From Acidaminococcus sp. (GTDB lineage: Bacteria; Bacillota; Negativicutes; Acidaminococcales; Acidaminococcaceae), in the NCBI GenBank assembly GCA_022482815.1, contig JAKVOM010000001.1, positions 1 to 64,000 of the forward strand: a DNA stretch of 64,000 nucleotides, in the 5' to 3' direction. Below, piece by piece: positions 8,420 to 16,684 of the stretch (position 1 is the stretch's first letter; every line of letters begins with the position of its first letter). Under the pieces are notes generated by a model, which had not been told where the DNA came from, searched no databases, and saw nothing but the letters and a program-made list of their open reading frames with translations. Made by a program: the position numbers and the translations under genes.

Positions 8420-8740
8420 CTACACCCCCTGTTCATACCGATGGACGATCAGCGTGGTACTGTCCCGGTAAGTATTGTCCACGGTCTCGATTTCATAGAT
8501 TTCCCCCGAAAGCTTGAACCGCCAGCCTCTCCTGATGTCCTTTCGGGGCCGGATTTTGAGACGCAATTGCTCCCGATTCATGGGAGTCCCCTGGGCTTCC
8601 TGTTCGGCATAGTTTGTCTGGATCACCTGGGCCCAGATTTTCCCTTCTTCTTCATAGTCCGTATGAAAGCCCCCGTACCCGTCTTCGGAAGGAATAGGCC
8701 TAAGAAGGGTAATCCGTTTATCCATCTTCCCGATTTTCAC
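8420..8740 (-). CDS. head closure / head-tail adaptor protein
   Basis: 106 residues. The frame starts with GTG 8738-8740 overlapping the preceding stop by one base; an ATG five codons in is an alternative. The beginning GKMDKRITLLRPIPSEDGYGG and the later RLKIRPRKDIRRGWRFKLSGEIYEIETVDN are characteristic of SPP1 gp16-like/phage head-tail joining proteins, small beta-barrels that plug the connector after packaging. Gene order capsid, gp6-like, this gene, gp10-like is canonical. Confidence 0.88.
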   Translation of the reverse strand: MKIGKMDKRITLLRPIPSEDGYGGFHTDYEEEGKIWAQVIQTNYAEQEAQGTPMNREQLRLKIRPRKDIRRGWRFKLSGEIYEIETVDNTYRDSTTLIVHRYEQGV

Positions 8741-9024
8741 TAGAAGGCTTCCTTCCTTTCCCCAAACAAAAGAGAGCGCAGGGTGAGAAGCAGATTGTGA
8801 TAATCCGCATCCTCCCTGTGCTCATAGAGATAGGCTACCGAAAAAAGGACGGCCATTTTGAAGGCCGCCGTTTCTTCCGGTTCTTCTTTCCGCAGGGTGT
8901 CCAGACAGAGCCGCTCGGAAGAAGCGATGAGACGGGCAATCATGTCATCCTCCTCGTTTCCGTCTATCCGGAGATAGGCTTTGGCTTCCTCAAGCGTTAT
9001 GAGTCCCGTCACTGCCATGCTCAT
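8740..9024 (-). CDS. head-tail connector protein, gp6-like
   Basis: 94 residues (92 if the second ATG at 9016-9018, which is better spaced from GGGAGG, is used). The opening TGLITLEEAKAYLRIDGNEEDDMIARLIASSE is the standard gp6/YqbG-like connector signature, followed by a helical core ending VAYLYEHREDADYHNLLLTLRSLLFGERK. The product forms the ring directly beneath the portal. It lies 21 bp downstream of the major capsid gene. Confidence 0.88.
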   Translation of the reverse strand: MSMAVTGLITLEEAKAYLRIDGNEEDDMIARLIASSERLCLDTLRKEEPEETAAFKMAVLFSVAYLYEHREDADYHNLLLTLRSLLFGERKEAF

Positions 9025-9045
9025 CGCCTCCCTCTAAAGCGGTCA

Positions 9046-10242
9046 TCAACCGGCCTGGACCTGCAGGACTTTTACGGTTTCCGGCAGGATCAGGCGGCCA
9101 TCCACCCGTTCGCTGGCCAGGAATCCGATCTGCCCGTTGGCTGCATAGAGTTCACTAAGCCGCTTGAACTTCCGGCCCTGACGGTCGGCAATCCAGTAGT
9201 AGGAGTAGTCCCCCAGGGCAATGACCTTGTTGCCGGCCGCCAGTTCCGGCACGAAAGAAGACGTGCGATACGGCAGGCTAAGGATCCGGTCCGGCTGGCC
9301 CACCTGGACAGAAGGCTGCCAGATGTAGTTACCGTTGTTGTCCTTCAGTTTCCGGATGGCTTTTACCGTGGAATCGTTCAGGATCCAGGAAGCATTTCTG
9401 CGGTAGGGGGTTCTCAGGCTATGGTACAGATCCATCATGTCATCGAAGGTGATGGCGGTCTTCCCGGCCGTCACTCCCACTTCCGCTCCCTGGAACACAC
9501 CCATAGGTTTATGCTGGCCATCGCCCACCAGGAAGGCTTCTTCTTCCTTAGTGCCGATCCGTCTGGCAAATTCCTGAGTGATGTAGCTTTCCAGGTCAAA
9601 GACGCTGTCATTCATCAGTTCTTCGGAAACCCGGATGGCGGTTCCCAGCTTATGGGCTCCCAGGTTCACCTGGCTGAAGGTATCGTCACTTTCCGGATAG
9701 GCACTGCCTTCTTCCATCCAGGCCGCTTCCCCGTGGCTGGCCACAACAGGGATCGTATGATCCCCGGAAGACGTGTGGATGGTATGGGCCAGGCTGCGGA
9801 AGAAGTTCTCTTCCTGGAGGGCTGCCACCAGAGTGTGTTCGTATTCATCCGGGACCAGGTACCCGCCTTCGGGATCAGAACCGATGGTCAGGGTGTCTTT
9901 GATTTCCTGGATGTTGCCCTTCCCCCGGAAGGCCTGCCAGAAGGCTTTGGTGTAGGCATCGCTGGCCCGTCCCACTTTGGTGTCCGGTTTCAGGTTTCCG
10001 GCACCGGGATTGACCTTGAGTGCCGTATCAATAGTCTTATTCATTTCATCATCGATGTTCCGCTGGCGTTCCAGCCGTTCGATTTCTTTTCCCAGGGCCA
10101 CCACTTTTTCTTCCATCCGGTCGTAAACAGCGCTGTCTTCCGCAGAGACCATGCCGTCTTTGTCCCTATGGGATTCCAGGAAGGCTTTAGCCATTTCCCA
10201 GGTGTTGGCTCTTTCTTCTCTCAGTTTCAGGATCTGATTCAT
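9046..10242 (-). CDS. major capsid protein, HK97 family
   Basis: 398 residues, ATG 10240-10242 with AAGGAGGAATTTCC upstream. The first ~110 residues are a charged coiled coil (MEEKVVALGKEIERLERQRN), the delta scaffold removed on maturation. The core follows with GSDPEGGYLVPDEYEHTLVA, the E-loop area HTIHTSSGDHTIPVVAS and the A-domain with GDYSYYWIADRQGRKFKRL. This is the typical HK97 fold. The protease gene immediately upstream should cleave the delta domain. Confidence 0.95.
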   Translation of the reverse strand: MNQILKLREERANTWEMAKAFLESHRDKDGMVSAEDSAVYDRMEEKVVALGKEIERLERQRNIDDEMNKTIDTALKVNPGAGNLKPDTKVGRASDAYTKAFWQAFRGKGNIQEIKDTLTIGSDPEGGYLVPDEYEHTLVAALQEENFFRSLAHTIHTSSGDHTIPVVASHGEAAWMEEGSAYPESDDTFSQVNLGAHKLGTAIRVSEELMNDSVFDLESYITQEFARRIGTKEEEAFLVGDGQHKPMGVFQGAEVGVTAGKTAITFDDMMDLYHSLRTPYRRNASWILNDSTVKAIRKLKDNNGNYIWQPSVQVGQPDRILSLPYRTSSFVPELAAGNKVIALGDYSYYWIADRQGRKFKRLSELYAANGQIGFLASERVDGRLILPETVKVLQVQAG

Positions 10243-10254
10243 GGAAATTCCTCC

Positions 10255-10965
10255 TTAATGCACAAGAAGGCCCAGCCGCTTCATGAGTTTGTCCGCGGGG
10301 ACCTTGTTGGGTACGGGTTCTTTTGTTTTCTTCACAGACAGCTTGGTCAGCAGGGAATTGGTCACTGCCGCCCGGCTGAACAGCATGGCATCTACGTTGA
10401 TGTCATTTTCCGTTTTCTCTTCGGTGTAGAGAATGGCGTCTGCAAAACCTAGTTCCACCGCCTTCTTAGCGTTGAACCAGGATTCTGCGTCCATCAGCCT
10501 GGAAATCTTGTTCCGGGACAGGCCGGTTTTGATTTCGTAGGCGTTGACGATGCTTTCCTTTACTTCAGAGAGCATATCTATGGCCTTCTGCATTTCCTTG
10601 CTGTCGCCAATAGCCACCGTGATGGGATTGTGGATCATCATCATGGCCACCGGGGACATTTCCACCTGGCTTCCGGCCATGGCAATGACGCTGGCGGCAG
10701 AGGCGGCCAGGCCATCGATCTTCACGGTCACATGCCCCGGATAGTCCATCAGCATGTTGTAGATCTGGGCTGCCGCAAACACATCGCCCCCGGGGGAATT
10801 GATCCAGAGGGTAATATCTCCGCTGCCGGCCATCAATTCATCTTTAAAGAGCTTCGGAGTCACTTCGTCCCCGAACCAGGTTTCATCGGAGATTTCACCG
10901 GAAAGGTACAGGGTGCGGGTTTCTTCCCCCTCGTTCTTCACCCAGTTCCAAAATTTACGTTTCAT
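10255..10965 (-). CDS. head maturation protease, ClpP-related
   Basis: 236 residues from ATG 10963-10965, which overlaps the end of the portal gene by 11 bp and has AAGGAGG upstream; the longest frame start inside the portal gene lacks support. The catalytic pattern is visible: the oxyanion region WINSPGGDVFAAAQIYN, the nucleophile Ser in GLAASAASVIAMAG, the His in MMMIHNP and a C-terminal ESWFNAKKAVELGFAD segment. ClpP-like prohead proteases of this kind remove the capsid delta domain. The C-terminal ~50 residues are basic, possibly a scaffold-binding tail. Confidence 0.92.
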   Translation of the reverse strand: MKRKFWNWVKNEGEETRTLYLSGEISDETWFGDEVTPKLFKDELMAGSGDITLWINSPGGDVFAAAQIYNMLMDYPGHVTVKIDGLAASAASVIAMAGSQVEMSPVAMMMIHNPITVAIGDSKEMQKAIDMLSEVKESIVNAYEIKTGLSRNKISRLMDAESWFNAKKAVELGFADAILYTEEKTENDINVDAMLFSRAAVTNSLLTKLSVKKTKEPVPNKVPADKLMKRLGLLVH

Positions 10966-12220
10966 GGGTTTCCTCCTTGCTGCCGGTTCCTGCAAACAGC
11001 CCGGCATCCTTTAGTTTCGTCATGTTCCCGTTGATCAGATACAGGTCCCCGCCCTCTTCTTCCGGGATCCGGTTCATGTTCTCCAATTCCCGGATATCGT
11101 TGGCGGACAGCCACCCGTTCTGGCGGCCTACAGCATAACCGTTCATCCGGCTTTCGTAGTCGCCCCGGAGGAGCCCGTCCACGTTGAAGTGGATTTCATA
11201 CCGGGTCCGTTCTTCCGGTGTCAAGAGTGCCTGGCTCATGGCCTGCTCCCACCGGGACACCCAGGGCCCAAGGGTATACTTCACAAATTCCAGGGACTGC
11301 TGCTCAATGTTGGAAAAGGTGGATTTCTCCAGATCTCCGATCATATGAGGCGGCACCCGGAAGATCCGGGCAATCTCGTCAATTTGGAAGTTTCTTGTTT
11401 CCAGGAACTGGGCCTGGTCCGGAGAAATCCCAATGGGAGAATACTTCATGCCTTCTTCCAGGACGGCTACCTTCCCTGCATTACTGCTGCCTCCGAACTG
11501 GGACTGCCAGGCTTCCCGGACTCTCTGGGGATCCTTGATGGTCCCCGGATGCTCCAGGACGCCGCTGGGAGAGGCCCCATTGGCGAAAAATTTCGCCCCG
11601 AACTCCTCGCAGGCGATGGCCATGCCGATGGCGTTCTTGGCCATTGCGATGGGAGAATAGCCCACCAGGCCGTCAAAGCCAAGGCCGGGAATGTGCATCA
11701 CGTTCTCCTTCCGGAGACGGACGGTGCCATATCCCTTGATTTTCGGATTCTCGTCCGTGGCCTTGGTATAAAGGTAGTAGATCTCCCCATCCCCATCCCG
11801 GCACACTTCCATCCGGTCCGGCATCAGGGGATACAGGGCTACCACCTGCCCCCTGCCATTCCGAATGATCTGGGCGAAGGCATTGCCCCACAGAAGAAGA
11901 TGGGTCATGAGCGTCTCCCGGAATACGAAACTTGTCATCTCCGGGTTAGGGGCATCGTGAAGAAGCCCCGCAAGGGGATGCTGGAACTCCCGGACTTTCC
12001 CGTTTCCTTCCCGGTTGTACCGGAAGAGATGGAGGGGCAAGCCTGCGATGGATTCTGAAAGGACCCGGACGCAGGCATAGACTGCCGTCATCTGCATGGC
12101 GGACCGTTCATTGACGGCCTTCCCGGAAGAAGAGCCGCCAAAGAAGAACCAGTGCCCGCCGCCCAGAAGGCTGTTTCTGGGCTTGTCCCTGGATTTGAAG
12201 AGTTTGGAAAATAAATTCAT
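10955..12220 (-). CDS. phage portal protein, HK97 family
   Basis: 421 residues, ATG 12218-12220 with AAAAGGAG upstream. The signature runs from AVNERSAMQMTAVYACVRVLSESIAGLPLHLFR through HPLAGLLHDAPNPEMTSFVFRE, GNAFAQIIRN and the C-terminal FSNIEQQSLEFVKYTLGPWVSRWEQAM. The product forms the dodecameric DNA gate of the capsid. The gene is separated from terL by an opposite-strand regulator gene, which is unusual because portal and TerL are normally adjacent and co-transcribed. Confidence 0.95.
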   Translation of the reverse strand: MNLFSKLFKSRDKPRNSLLGGGHWFFFGGSSSGKAVNERSAMQMTAVYACVRVLSESIAGLPLHLFRYNREGNGKVREFQHPLAGLLHDAPNPEMTSFVFRETLMTHLLLWGNAFAQIIRNGRGQVVALYPLMPDRMEVCRDGDGEIYYLYTKATDENPKIKGYGTVRLRKENVMHIPGLGFDGLVGYSPIAMAKNAIGMAIACEEFGAKFFANGASPSGVLEHPGTIKDPQRVREAWQSQFGGSSNAGKVAVLEEGMKYSPIGISPDQAQFLETRNFQIDEIARIFRVPPHMIGDLEKSTFSNIEQQSLEFVKYTLGPWVSRWEQAMSQALLTPEERTRYEIHFNVDGLLRGDYESRMNGYAVGRQNGWLSANDIRELENMNRIPEEEGGDLYLINGNMTKLKDAGLFAGTGSKEETHET

Positions 12221-12244
12221 GAAAGACTCCTTTTATTTTTTGGC

Positions 12245-12265
12245 AACCGACTTTTAGTCGGTTTT
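12245..12265 (+). other. hairpin between portal and XRE genes
   Basis: AACCGAC and GTCGGTT form a 7-bp stem with a five-base loop, followed by a short T tract on the plus strand. It lies in the divergent gap between the portal gene (minus) and the XRE gene (plus), so it may be an operator, an attenuator or a remnant of cassette insertion. A weak TACTAT -10-like hexamer at 12313-12318 is the best promoter candidate for the XRE gene; no good -35 was found. Confidence 0.4.
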
Positions 12266-12343
12266 CCCATTGACGACTCGATTTCGCGTCTAGTGACAGA
12301 AAAAAAGCCTTGTACTATGCTTGCTAACAGGAGGTAATGTGAT

Positions 12344-12796
12344 ATGAAATTTGGAGAAAAGATTAGACGCTATCGAGAAAACAATAACCTGACCCAAAAG
12401 GATCTAGGGGATCAGTTACATTTAACAGACGATGCAATCTACAAGTGGGAAGCTGGGAAAAGTTTTCCAGATGTCCCTATGCTTCGAAATCTTGTTGAAC
12501 TCACAGGCTATGATGCTGAAACTCTGACAAACGATAACCGTTCTATCGAAGCCTATTACGGGCTTCCCGTTTCTGCTAAAACGTTCTTGTATGAAAAAAC
12601 GATCAACGCAAGAGATTCAGTTCATGAAATCTATGATATTGGGTTACGAAAAGGAGTAAAATTACATCGTTTTACAAACCGCGGTGGAGAAGAATACTCA
12701 GCCATTTACTGTGGTTCAAATGAAATTTTTTCTTGTCCACGAAAAGAAGAAAAGGAAATGATTTATTACTGGAACACGAACGAAATCAATTTCTAA
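12344..12796 (+). CDS. XRE-family HTH regulator, opposite-strand prophage cassette
   Basis: 150 residues, ATG with GGAGGTAATGTG upstream. Residues 1-60 are a clear Cro/CI-type helix-turn-helix: RENNNLTQKDLGDQLHLTDD and AIYKWEAGKSFPDVPMLRNL. Residues 70-150 are of a type I do not recognise (IEAYYGLPVSAKTFLYEK, LRKGVKLHRF, IYCGSNEIFSC) and may be a ligand-binding or partner domain. The gene is AT-richer than its neighbours, is read against the late operon and has its own terminator. It therefore looks like a moron, expressed in the lysogen. Confidence 0.85.
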   Translation: MKFGEKIRRYRENNNLTQKDLGDQLHLTDDAIYKWEAGKSFPDVPMLRNLVELTGYDAETLTNDNRSIEAYYGLPVSAKTFLYEKTINARDSVHEIYDIGLRKGVKLHRFTNRGGEEYSAIYCGSNEIFSCPRKEEKEMIYYWNTNEINF

Positions 12797-12800
12797 ACGT

Positions 12801-12830
12801 AAGCCCTACTCACAACGAGCAGGGCTTTTC
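12801..12830 (+). terminator. terminator of the XRE cassette (bidirectional hairpin)
   Basis: Arms 12801-12811 (AAGCCCTACTC) and 12817-12827 (GAGCAGGGCTT) pair with one mismatch around a five-base loop, and TTTT follows on the plus strand. It lies 5 bp after the XRE stop and directly beyond the terL stop. On the minus strand it lacks a strong T tract, so it may only partly stop late transcription. Confidence 0.75.
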
Positions 12831-12831
12831 T

Positions 12832-14433
12832 CTATACAAAAAGCAGTCCCCGGGAATCGTAGACGCTTTCGTGAGCATTGTTCCCGCACCGGATGGCCCG
12901 GTCCAGGCCCATGATGGTGGCAATGGCCCCGTCTATTTTTTCCGTGGACTTTTCCTTATCTGCCTTGATATTCCCGGCAGGGTCTCTCCGGATGTAGATG
13001 TTGTCCATCATCCATCGAAGGACTGGATGCCCTCCATGAGCAATTCGCTGCTCCAGCGTGAGCTTCATAAGCTCCTTAGTAGGAGGGCTCATGTCCTTGA
13101 ATCCCTGTCCGAATGGGACCACGGTAAAGCCCATCCCCCCAAGGTTCTGGACCATCTGTACCGCACCCCACCGGTCAAAGGCGATTTCCTGGATATTGAA
13201 CCGTTCACCCAACTTCTCGATGAACTTTTCAATATACCCGTAGTGGATGACATTGCCTTCGGTTGTCTGGATAAATCCCTGCTGGGCCCAGATGTCGTAC
13301 ATCACATGATCCCGCTTCACCCGCAGGGGCAGTGTCTCCTCCGGCAGCCAGAAGTAGGGCAGGATGCAGTACTTATCCTGGTCATCCAGAGGCGGGAATA
13401 CAAGTACGAAGGCGGTAATGTCCGTGGTGCTGGAAAGGTCCAGACCGCCGTAGCAGATCCGGCCTTCCAGATCTTCTTCCCGCACCGGGAACGCACAGGC
13501 ATCCCATTTATCCATAGGCATCCACCGAACAGACTGCTTCACCCATTGGTTCAGCCGGAGCTGACGGAAAACATTCTCTTCGCTGGGTGTCTCTTTGGCC
13601 GATTCACAGGCTGCTTTCACTTTGTCGATTCCCACGGTAATCCCAAGAGAAGGGTTGGCCTTCTTCCAGACTTTCGGGTCGGTCCAGTCATCCTGCTCCG
13701 CGGCCCCGTAGATGACAGGGTAAAACGTGGGGTCATGCTTCCGCCCTTCCAGGATGTCCATGGCCTTCTGATGGACTTCATAGCAGATGCTGTGGGTATC
13801 CGTCCCGGCTGTGGTAATGAGGAAATACAGGGGCTGCATCCGGGCATCCCCGGAGCCTTTGGTCATTACATCAAAAAGCTCTCGGTTGGGCTGGGTATGG
13901 AGTTCATCAAAGACCACTCCGTGGATGTTGAATCCATGCTTGGAATAGGCTTCTGCCGAAAGGACCTGGTAGAAGCTGTTGGTGGGCCGGAACACCATCC
14001 GTTTCTGGGATGCCAGGATCTTGACCCGCTTGCTGAGAGCCGGGCACATCCGGACCATATCCGCCGCTACTTCAAAAACGATGGAGGCCTGCTGCCGGTC
14101 TGCGGCACAGCCATAGACTTCGGCCCCTTCTTCCCCGTCCCCGCAGCAGAGCAGGAGTGCCACAGCTGCGGCCAGCTCACTTTTCCCCTGCTTCTTGGGG
14201 ATCTCGATGTAGGCCGTATTGAACTGTCGGTACCCATTGGGCTTAATGGTCCCAAACAGATCCCGGATGATCTGTTCCTGCCAGTCGATCAATTCAAAGG
14301 GATGGCCCGCCCAAGTCCCCTTGGTGTGACATAGGCTCTCGATAAAGGCTACCGCATAATCCGCCAGTTCCTTATTGTAGGTGGACGTTTTGGCCTTAAA
14401 CTTTGTCGGTTTGTATTTTTTGAGTTTCCGCAT
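12832..14433 (-). CDS. terL: terminase large subunit
   Basis: 533 residues, ATG 14431-14433 with AAAGGAGGGAG upstream. The ATPase motor shows a Walker A-like IPKKQGKSELAAAVALLL near residue 75-95 and a Walker B GVVFDELHTQPNRELF near 175. The nuclease half contains GLDLSSTTDITAF and FDRWGAVQMVQNL with acidic metal-binding residues. It belongs to the phage terminase family found with HK97-type heads, which cuts and translocates DNA into the prohead. Unusually, terS is about 9 kb away, with accessory genes in between. Confidence 0.95.
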   Translation of the reverse strand: MRKLKKYKPTKFKAKTSTYNKELADYAVAFIESLCHTKGTWAGHPFELIDWQEQIIRDLFGTIKPNGYRQFNTAYIEIPKKQGKSELAAAVALLLCCGDGEEGAEVYGCAADRQQASIVFEVAADMVRMCPALSKRVKILASQKRMVFRPTNSFYQVLSAEAYSKHGFNIHGVVFDELHTQPNRELFDVMTKGSGDARMQPLYFLITTAGTDTHSICYEVHQKAMDILEGRKHDPTFYPVIYGAAEQDDWTDPKVWKKANPSLGITVGIDKVKAACESAKETPSEENVFRQLRLNQWVKQSVRWMPMDKWDACAFPVREEDLEGRICYGGLDLSSTTDITAFVLVFPPLDDQDKYCILPYFWLPEETLPLRVKRDHVMYDIWAQQGFIQTTEGNVIHYGYIEKFIEKLGERFNIQEIAFDRWGAVQMVQNLGGMGFTVVPFGQGFKDMSPPTKELMKLTLEQRIAHGGHPVLRWMMDNIYIRRDPAGNIKADKEKSTEKIDGAIATIMGLDRAIRCGNNAHESVYDSRGLLFV

Positions 14434-14511
14434 GGGTGCTCCCTCCTTTCTTTTTACTGGGTATAAGAAAAGGAGCCCGGAGGCTCCTTGGTTCTTGCTG
14501 TCCCCCGTTCC

Positions 14512-14955
14512 TCAAAGGCTGAAGAGGAAGGCGGGGATTCTTTCGTATTCGTTGCTCATGAATTTCTGGCCGGATCCGTAGATTTCGGTCATCCCTTTCA
14601 ATTTGCAACCCAGCTGGGTAAATTGCCAGGCTACCTGGACGGCGCTGGACCAGGTGGAGGAAAAAGTGAATTCTTTCACCCCAAATTCCCGGAACACTTT
14701 GAGGATCTTTTCCGGTTCCTGGTAGGTTCCGGAAAGGTCCAGGAGGCTGTTGCCGTGCTTTTTCATGTCGCTGTAAAGCCGCATCATGTTCCCGAAGTCT
14801 TCCCCTTCTGCCTGGACTTCCTTCACCAGTTCCTGGTAGGCATCCCGGCAGGCCTGCATGGTCTGGGCATCCCCAACCTTTTCTGCTGCATCGAACTTCT
14901 TTTCCAGTTCCTCGCTGCGCCCGTAGAGTTTTTCCATCATTTCCATCTTTGTCAT
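14512..14955 (-). CDS. conserved phage protein of unknown function
   Basis: 147 residues from ATG 14953-14955, which has AAGGAGG eight bases upstream; the longer frame start reads through the repeated promoter element. The first ~75 residues are strongly helical and charged (MEKLYGRSEELEKKFDAAEK, YQELVKEVQAEGEDF). The second half contains EFTFSSTWSSAVQVAWQF and GMTEIYGS, a pattern I have seen in gut-phage and conjugative-element proteins with no assigned role. It is preceded by copy A of a four-copy promoter-like element and is part of an accessory block between terL and the methyltransferase. Confidence 0.75.
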   Translation of the reverse strand: MTKMEMMEKLYGRSEELEKKFDAAEKVGDAQTMQACRDAYQELVKEVQAEGEDFGNMMRLYSDMKKHGNSLLDLSGTYQEPEKILKVFREFGVKEFTFSSTWSSAVQVAWQFTQLGCKLKGMTEIYGSGQKFMSNEYERIPAFLFSL

Positions 14956-15002
14956 TTTGTTTTCCTCCTTGTGGTTGTGTGCTTTGCCTTTTGGCATGTA
15001 CA

Positions 15003-15040
15003 TATATCACTCTAAAAGCAGATAATAGCAAGCAAATTCT
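15003..15040 (-). promoter_or_regulatory. repeated promoter/operator element, copy A
   Basis: Minus-strand core GCTTGCTATTAT followed by TGCTTTTAGAGTGATATAT, about 50 bp upstream of the gene starting at 14955. It can be read as a promoter (TTGCTA, 17-bp spacer, GATATA). The same core occurs before three other genes or gene pairs of this block at nearly constant distance. Confidence 0.65.
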
Positions 15041-15101
15041 GTTTATTTATTCATTTTTTCTGGAACAGGGGCCTTTGCTTGGCCCCTGCCCTTCCCCTGT
15101 T

Positions 15102-15281
15102 TTACCGGAACTCGATGGTCAGCATTCCGTTTCCCATCCACCAGGTACTTTCTTCATTCGGGTCTTCTAAAAAGACTTTCTTGGCTTCCCGGATCATTTT
15201 GTTCACGTCGGCCTCTCCGTACATTTCACAGGCTGCTTTCTTACTGATTTTCTTGGCGTCCAGGGTAATGATCGTTCTCAT
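15102..15281 (-). CDS. small hypothetical phage protein
   Basis: 59 residues from ATG 15279-15281 with GAGGAAATACCC upstream; the longer frame runs through the repeated promoter and is rejected. The sequence MRTIITLDAKKISKKAACEM shows an N-terminal strand then Lys-rich helix, and ends ESTWWMGNGMLTIEF. No family recognised. Copy B of the promoter element lies 62 bp upstream, so it appears to be a self-standing expression unit of the accessory block. Confidence 0.6.
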   Translation of the reverse strand: MRTIITLDAKKISKKAACEMYGEADVNKMIREAKKVFLEDPNEESTWWMGNGMLTIEFR

Positions 15282-15342
15282 GGGTATTTCCTCGCTTTCA
15301 TGTGCTTTTTGCTTTTGGGGGCTATCCCCTTTGGCATGTCTA

Positions 15343-15380
15343 TTAATCACTCTAAAAGCACATAATAGCAAGCGAATTCT
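15343..15380 (-). promoter_or_regulatory. repeated promoter/operator element, copy B
   Basis: Minus-strand core CGCTTGCTATTATGTGC then TTTTAGAGTGATTAAT, nearly identical to copy A, followed by an ACATGCCAAA box also shared with copies A and C. It precedes the 59-residue gene. Confidence 0.65.
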
Positions 15381-15453
15381 GTGTATTTATGCAAGTATAC
15401 AAGAAAGAAGAACAGGGCCTTACGGCCCCTTCCCCTGCCTGTGGCTACCGCCT

Positions 15454-16350
15454 TCAGGCGGCGTTTCTCCAGGCGGAATTCCCGGTGAGGTGTTTCAGCA
15501 TGTGGAGCCGGCAGGTCTTGAATTCTTCCCCGATAAGCCCCAGCCGGAGCATCCAGCACCGGAAGGCGTATTTCTCGTTGTCCGTCTCCGTCTTTCTGGC
15601 GGAGGCTTTCTTCTGGGTCAGTGCCTGATGGGCCACCGCCAGACAGAACTGGATGTATGCCTTGATTTCCCCGGCGTGGAGGGTGCCGTTGAAAAGCCGG
15701 AATTCCACCGTCCCTTTGGTGAAGGTGGCGTGGAGGTTGAGCCCGTGGTACCGGCTGTTGTTGTAATGTTCATCCCGACCAAAGGGTGCCTGGATGTACC
15801 AGATGTCGGCAAATTCTGCCATGGTTCGGGGCTGCTTCTTGTTCAGTTCCCAGAGGAAGGTTTCATCTGTCTTCTGGCAGTATCTGGCTTCCCGGAGGGC
15901 GTCGATCTGGAGGGCATGGTAGATCATATCTTCCTTGCTGGCCACCAGGTTTACCAGGTTCCGCAGGGTTTTCGGGGTGAACTTCTCGGCTCCCACATGG
16001 ATGTGAATCCCGCAGGAGGTGTTCACCAGGGCCCCGGCTTTTCTCAGGATCCGTACCAGTTCCTGCAGCTTCGGGATGTCGTCGTAGGAAAGGATGGGGC
16101 TTACCACTTCCGTCCGGTAGTCCCGGGTGGCGCCCTCGATCTGGCCGCCCACCTTTCTCTGAGGTCGGATGCTGGAGTCGCTCATGGCTTTCCAGGTCCG
16201 TCCTTGGTTATCCAGGGCGGTGTAGGTATCGTAGGCTCCGCCTTCATAGGTGCCCCGTCCTGTTCCGAAGAAACCGGCCATCAGGTTGGCAGCCTTTTCT
16301 CTCGTAATCCCCGTCATTTCCATTTCAATCCCGAAGTGCAGTGTTTTCAT
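15454..16350 (-). CDS. amidoligase-family enzyme
   Basis: 298 residues from ATG 16348-16350 (a start four codons earlier is possible). The N-terminus HFGIEMEMTG, the central SCGIHIHVGAE and the RYHGLNLHATFTKGTVEFRL stretch with TLHAGEIKAYIQF are hallmarks of the putative amidoligase family (PF12224), a COOH-NH2 ligase-fold group. These are predicted to form amide bonds on peptides or modify cell-wall/protein substrates. The last ~45 residues (EKYAFRCWMLRLGLIGEEFK) form a small domain also found in the neighbouring gene at 16668. In a phage late region it could modify the host surface; that role is inference. Confidence 0.85.
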   Translation of the reverse strand: MKTLHFGIEMEMTGITREKAANLMAGFFGTGRGTYEGGAYDTYTALDNQGRTWKAMSDSSIRPQRKVGGQIEGATRDYRTEVVSPILSYDDIPKLQELVRILRKAGALVNTSCGIHIHVGAEKFTPKTLRNLVNLVASKEDMIYHALQIDALREARYCQKTDETFLWELNKKQPRTMAEFADIWYIQAPFGRDEHYNNSRYHGLNLHATFTKGTVEFRLFNGTLHAGEIKAYIQFCLAVAHQALTQKKASARKTETDNEKYAFRCWMLRLGLIGEEFKTCRLHMLKHLTGNSAWRNAA

Positions 16351-16398
16351 CCTTCTCGTCATCCTTTCGCTAGGTTTGTGTGTTCTTTGGCATGTGTA

Positions 16399-16432
16399 TA
16401 TATCACTCTAAACGCACAGAATAGCAAGGGAT
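16399..16432 (-). promoter_or_regulatory. repeated promoter/operator element, copy C
   Basis: Minus-strand CTTGCTATTCTGTGCG then TTTAGAGTGATATATA and the ACATGCCAAA box, about 50 bp upstream of the amidoligase gene. One base differs in the TTAT block compared with copies A, B and D. Confidence 0.6.
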
Positions 16433-16450
16433 TTTGAGAATAATTATTAA

Positions 16451-16684
16451 TTATTTCGTATCTTTATTCAGTTTTTGCACCTCATCCACCCCATGGATCA
16501 CATTAAGGTGGGATCCGTTGTCCCAAACCACCAGGAGGGACCCTATATCATCTACGCCGGTCACCGTGCCTTTCGTACCCAAAGGCGGTGCCTGGGGATC
16601 GTCCATCCGGGTAAGGCGTACCCGGGTTCCGGGAGGGTATTCCTGCTGTAGAAATTCCAGCAGCTCTTTATTGGGAAACCGCAT
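16451..16684 (-). CDS. DUF4314 family protein
   Basis: 77 residues from ATG 16682-16684, overlapping the preceding gene by 17 bp; upstream codons in this frame are only a shadow of that gene. The sequence PPGTRVRLTRMDDPQAPPLG, TKGTVTGVDDIGSLLVVWDN and GSHLNVIHGVDEV is the compact SH3-like DUF4314 signature, common in phages and conjugative elements next to amidoligase-type genes. Function is unknown. It is co-transcribed with the upstream 268-residue gene. Confidence 0.85.
   Translation of the reverse strand: MRFPNKELLEFLQQEYPPGTRVRLTRMDDPQAPPLGTKGTVTGVDDIGSLLVVWDNGSHLNVIHGVDEVQKLNKDTK

Noticed and set aside
8797-10452. 551-codon plus-strand frame opposite the capsid and connector genes
   Set aside because: Antisense shadow; no domain, no start signal, crosses several real genes.
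12733-14334. Long plus-strand open frame opposite terL (533 codons)
   Set aside because: It has the same length class as terL on the other strand, Pro/Gly/His-rich composition and no ribosome site; a shadow of GC-rich coding DNA.
14396-15031. 211-codon minus-strand frame overlapping the 147-aa accessory gene
   Set aside because: Out of frame with the gene that has a proper start; starts in the promoter element; low-complexity composition.
15079-16437. 452-codon plus-strand frame opposite the amidoligase
   Set aside because: Runs through two promoter elements and an identified gene in antisense; no ribosome site.
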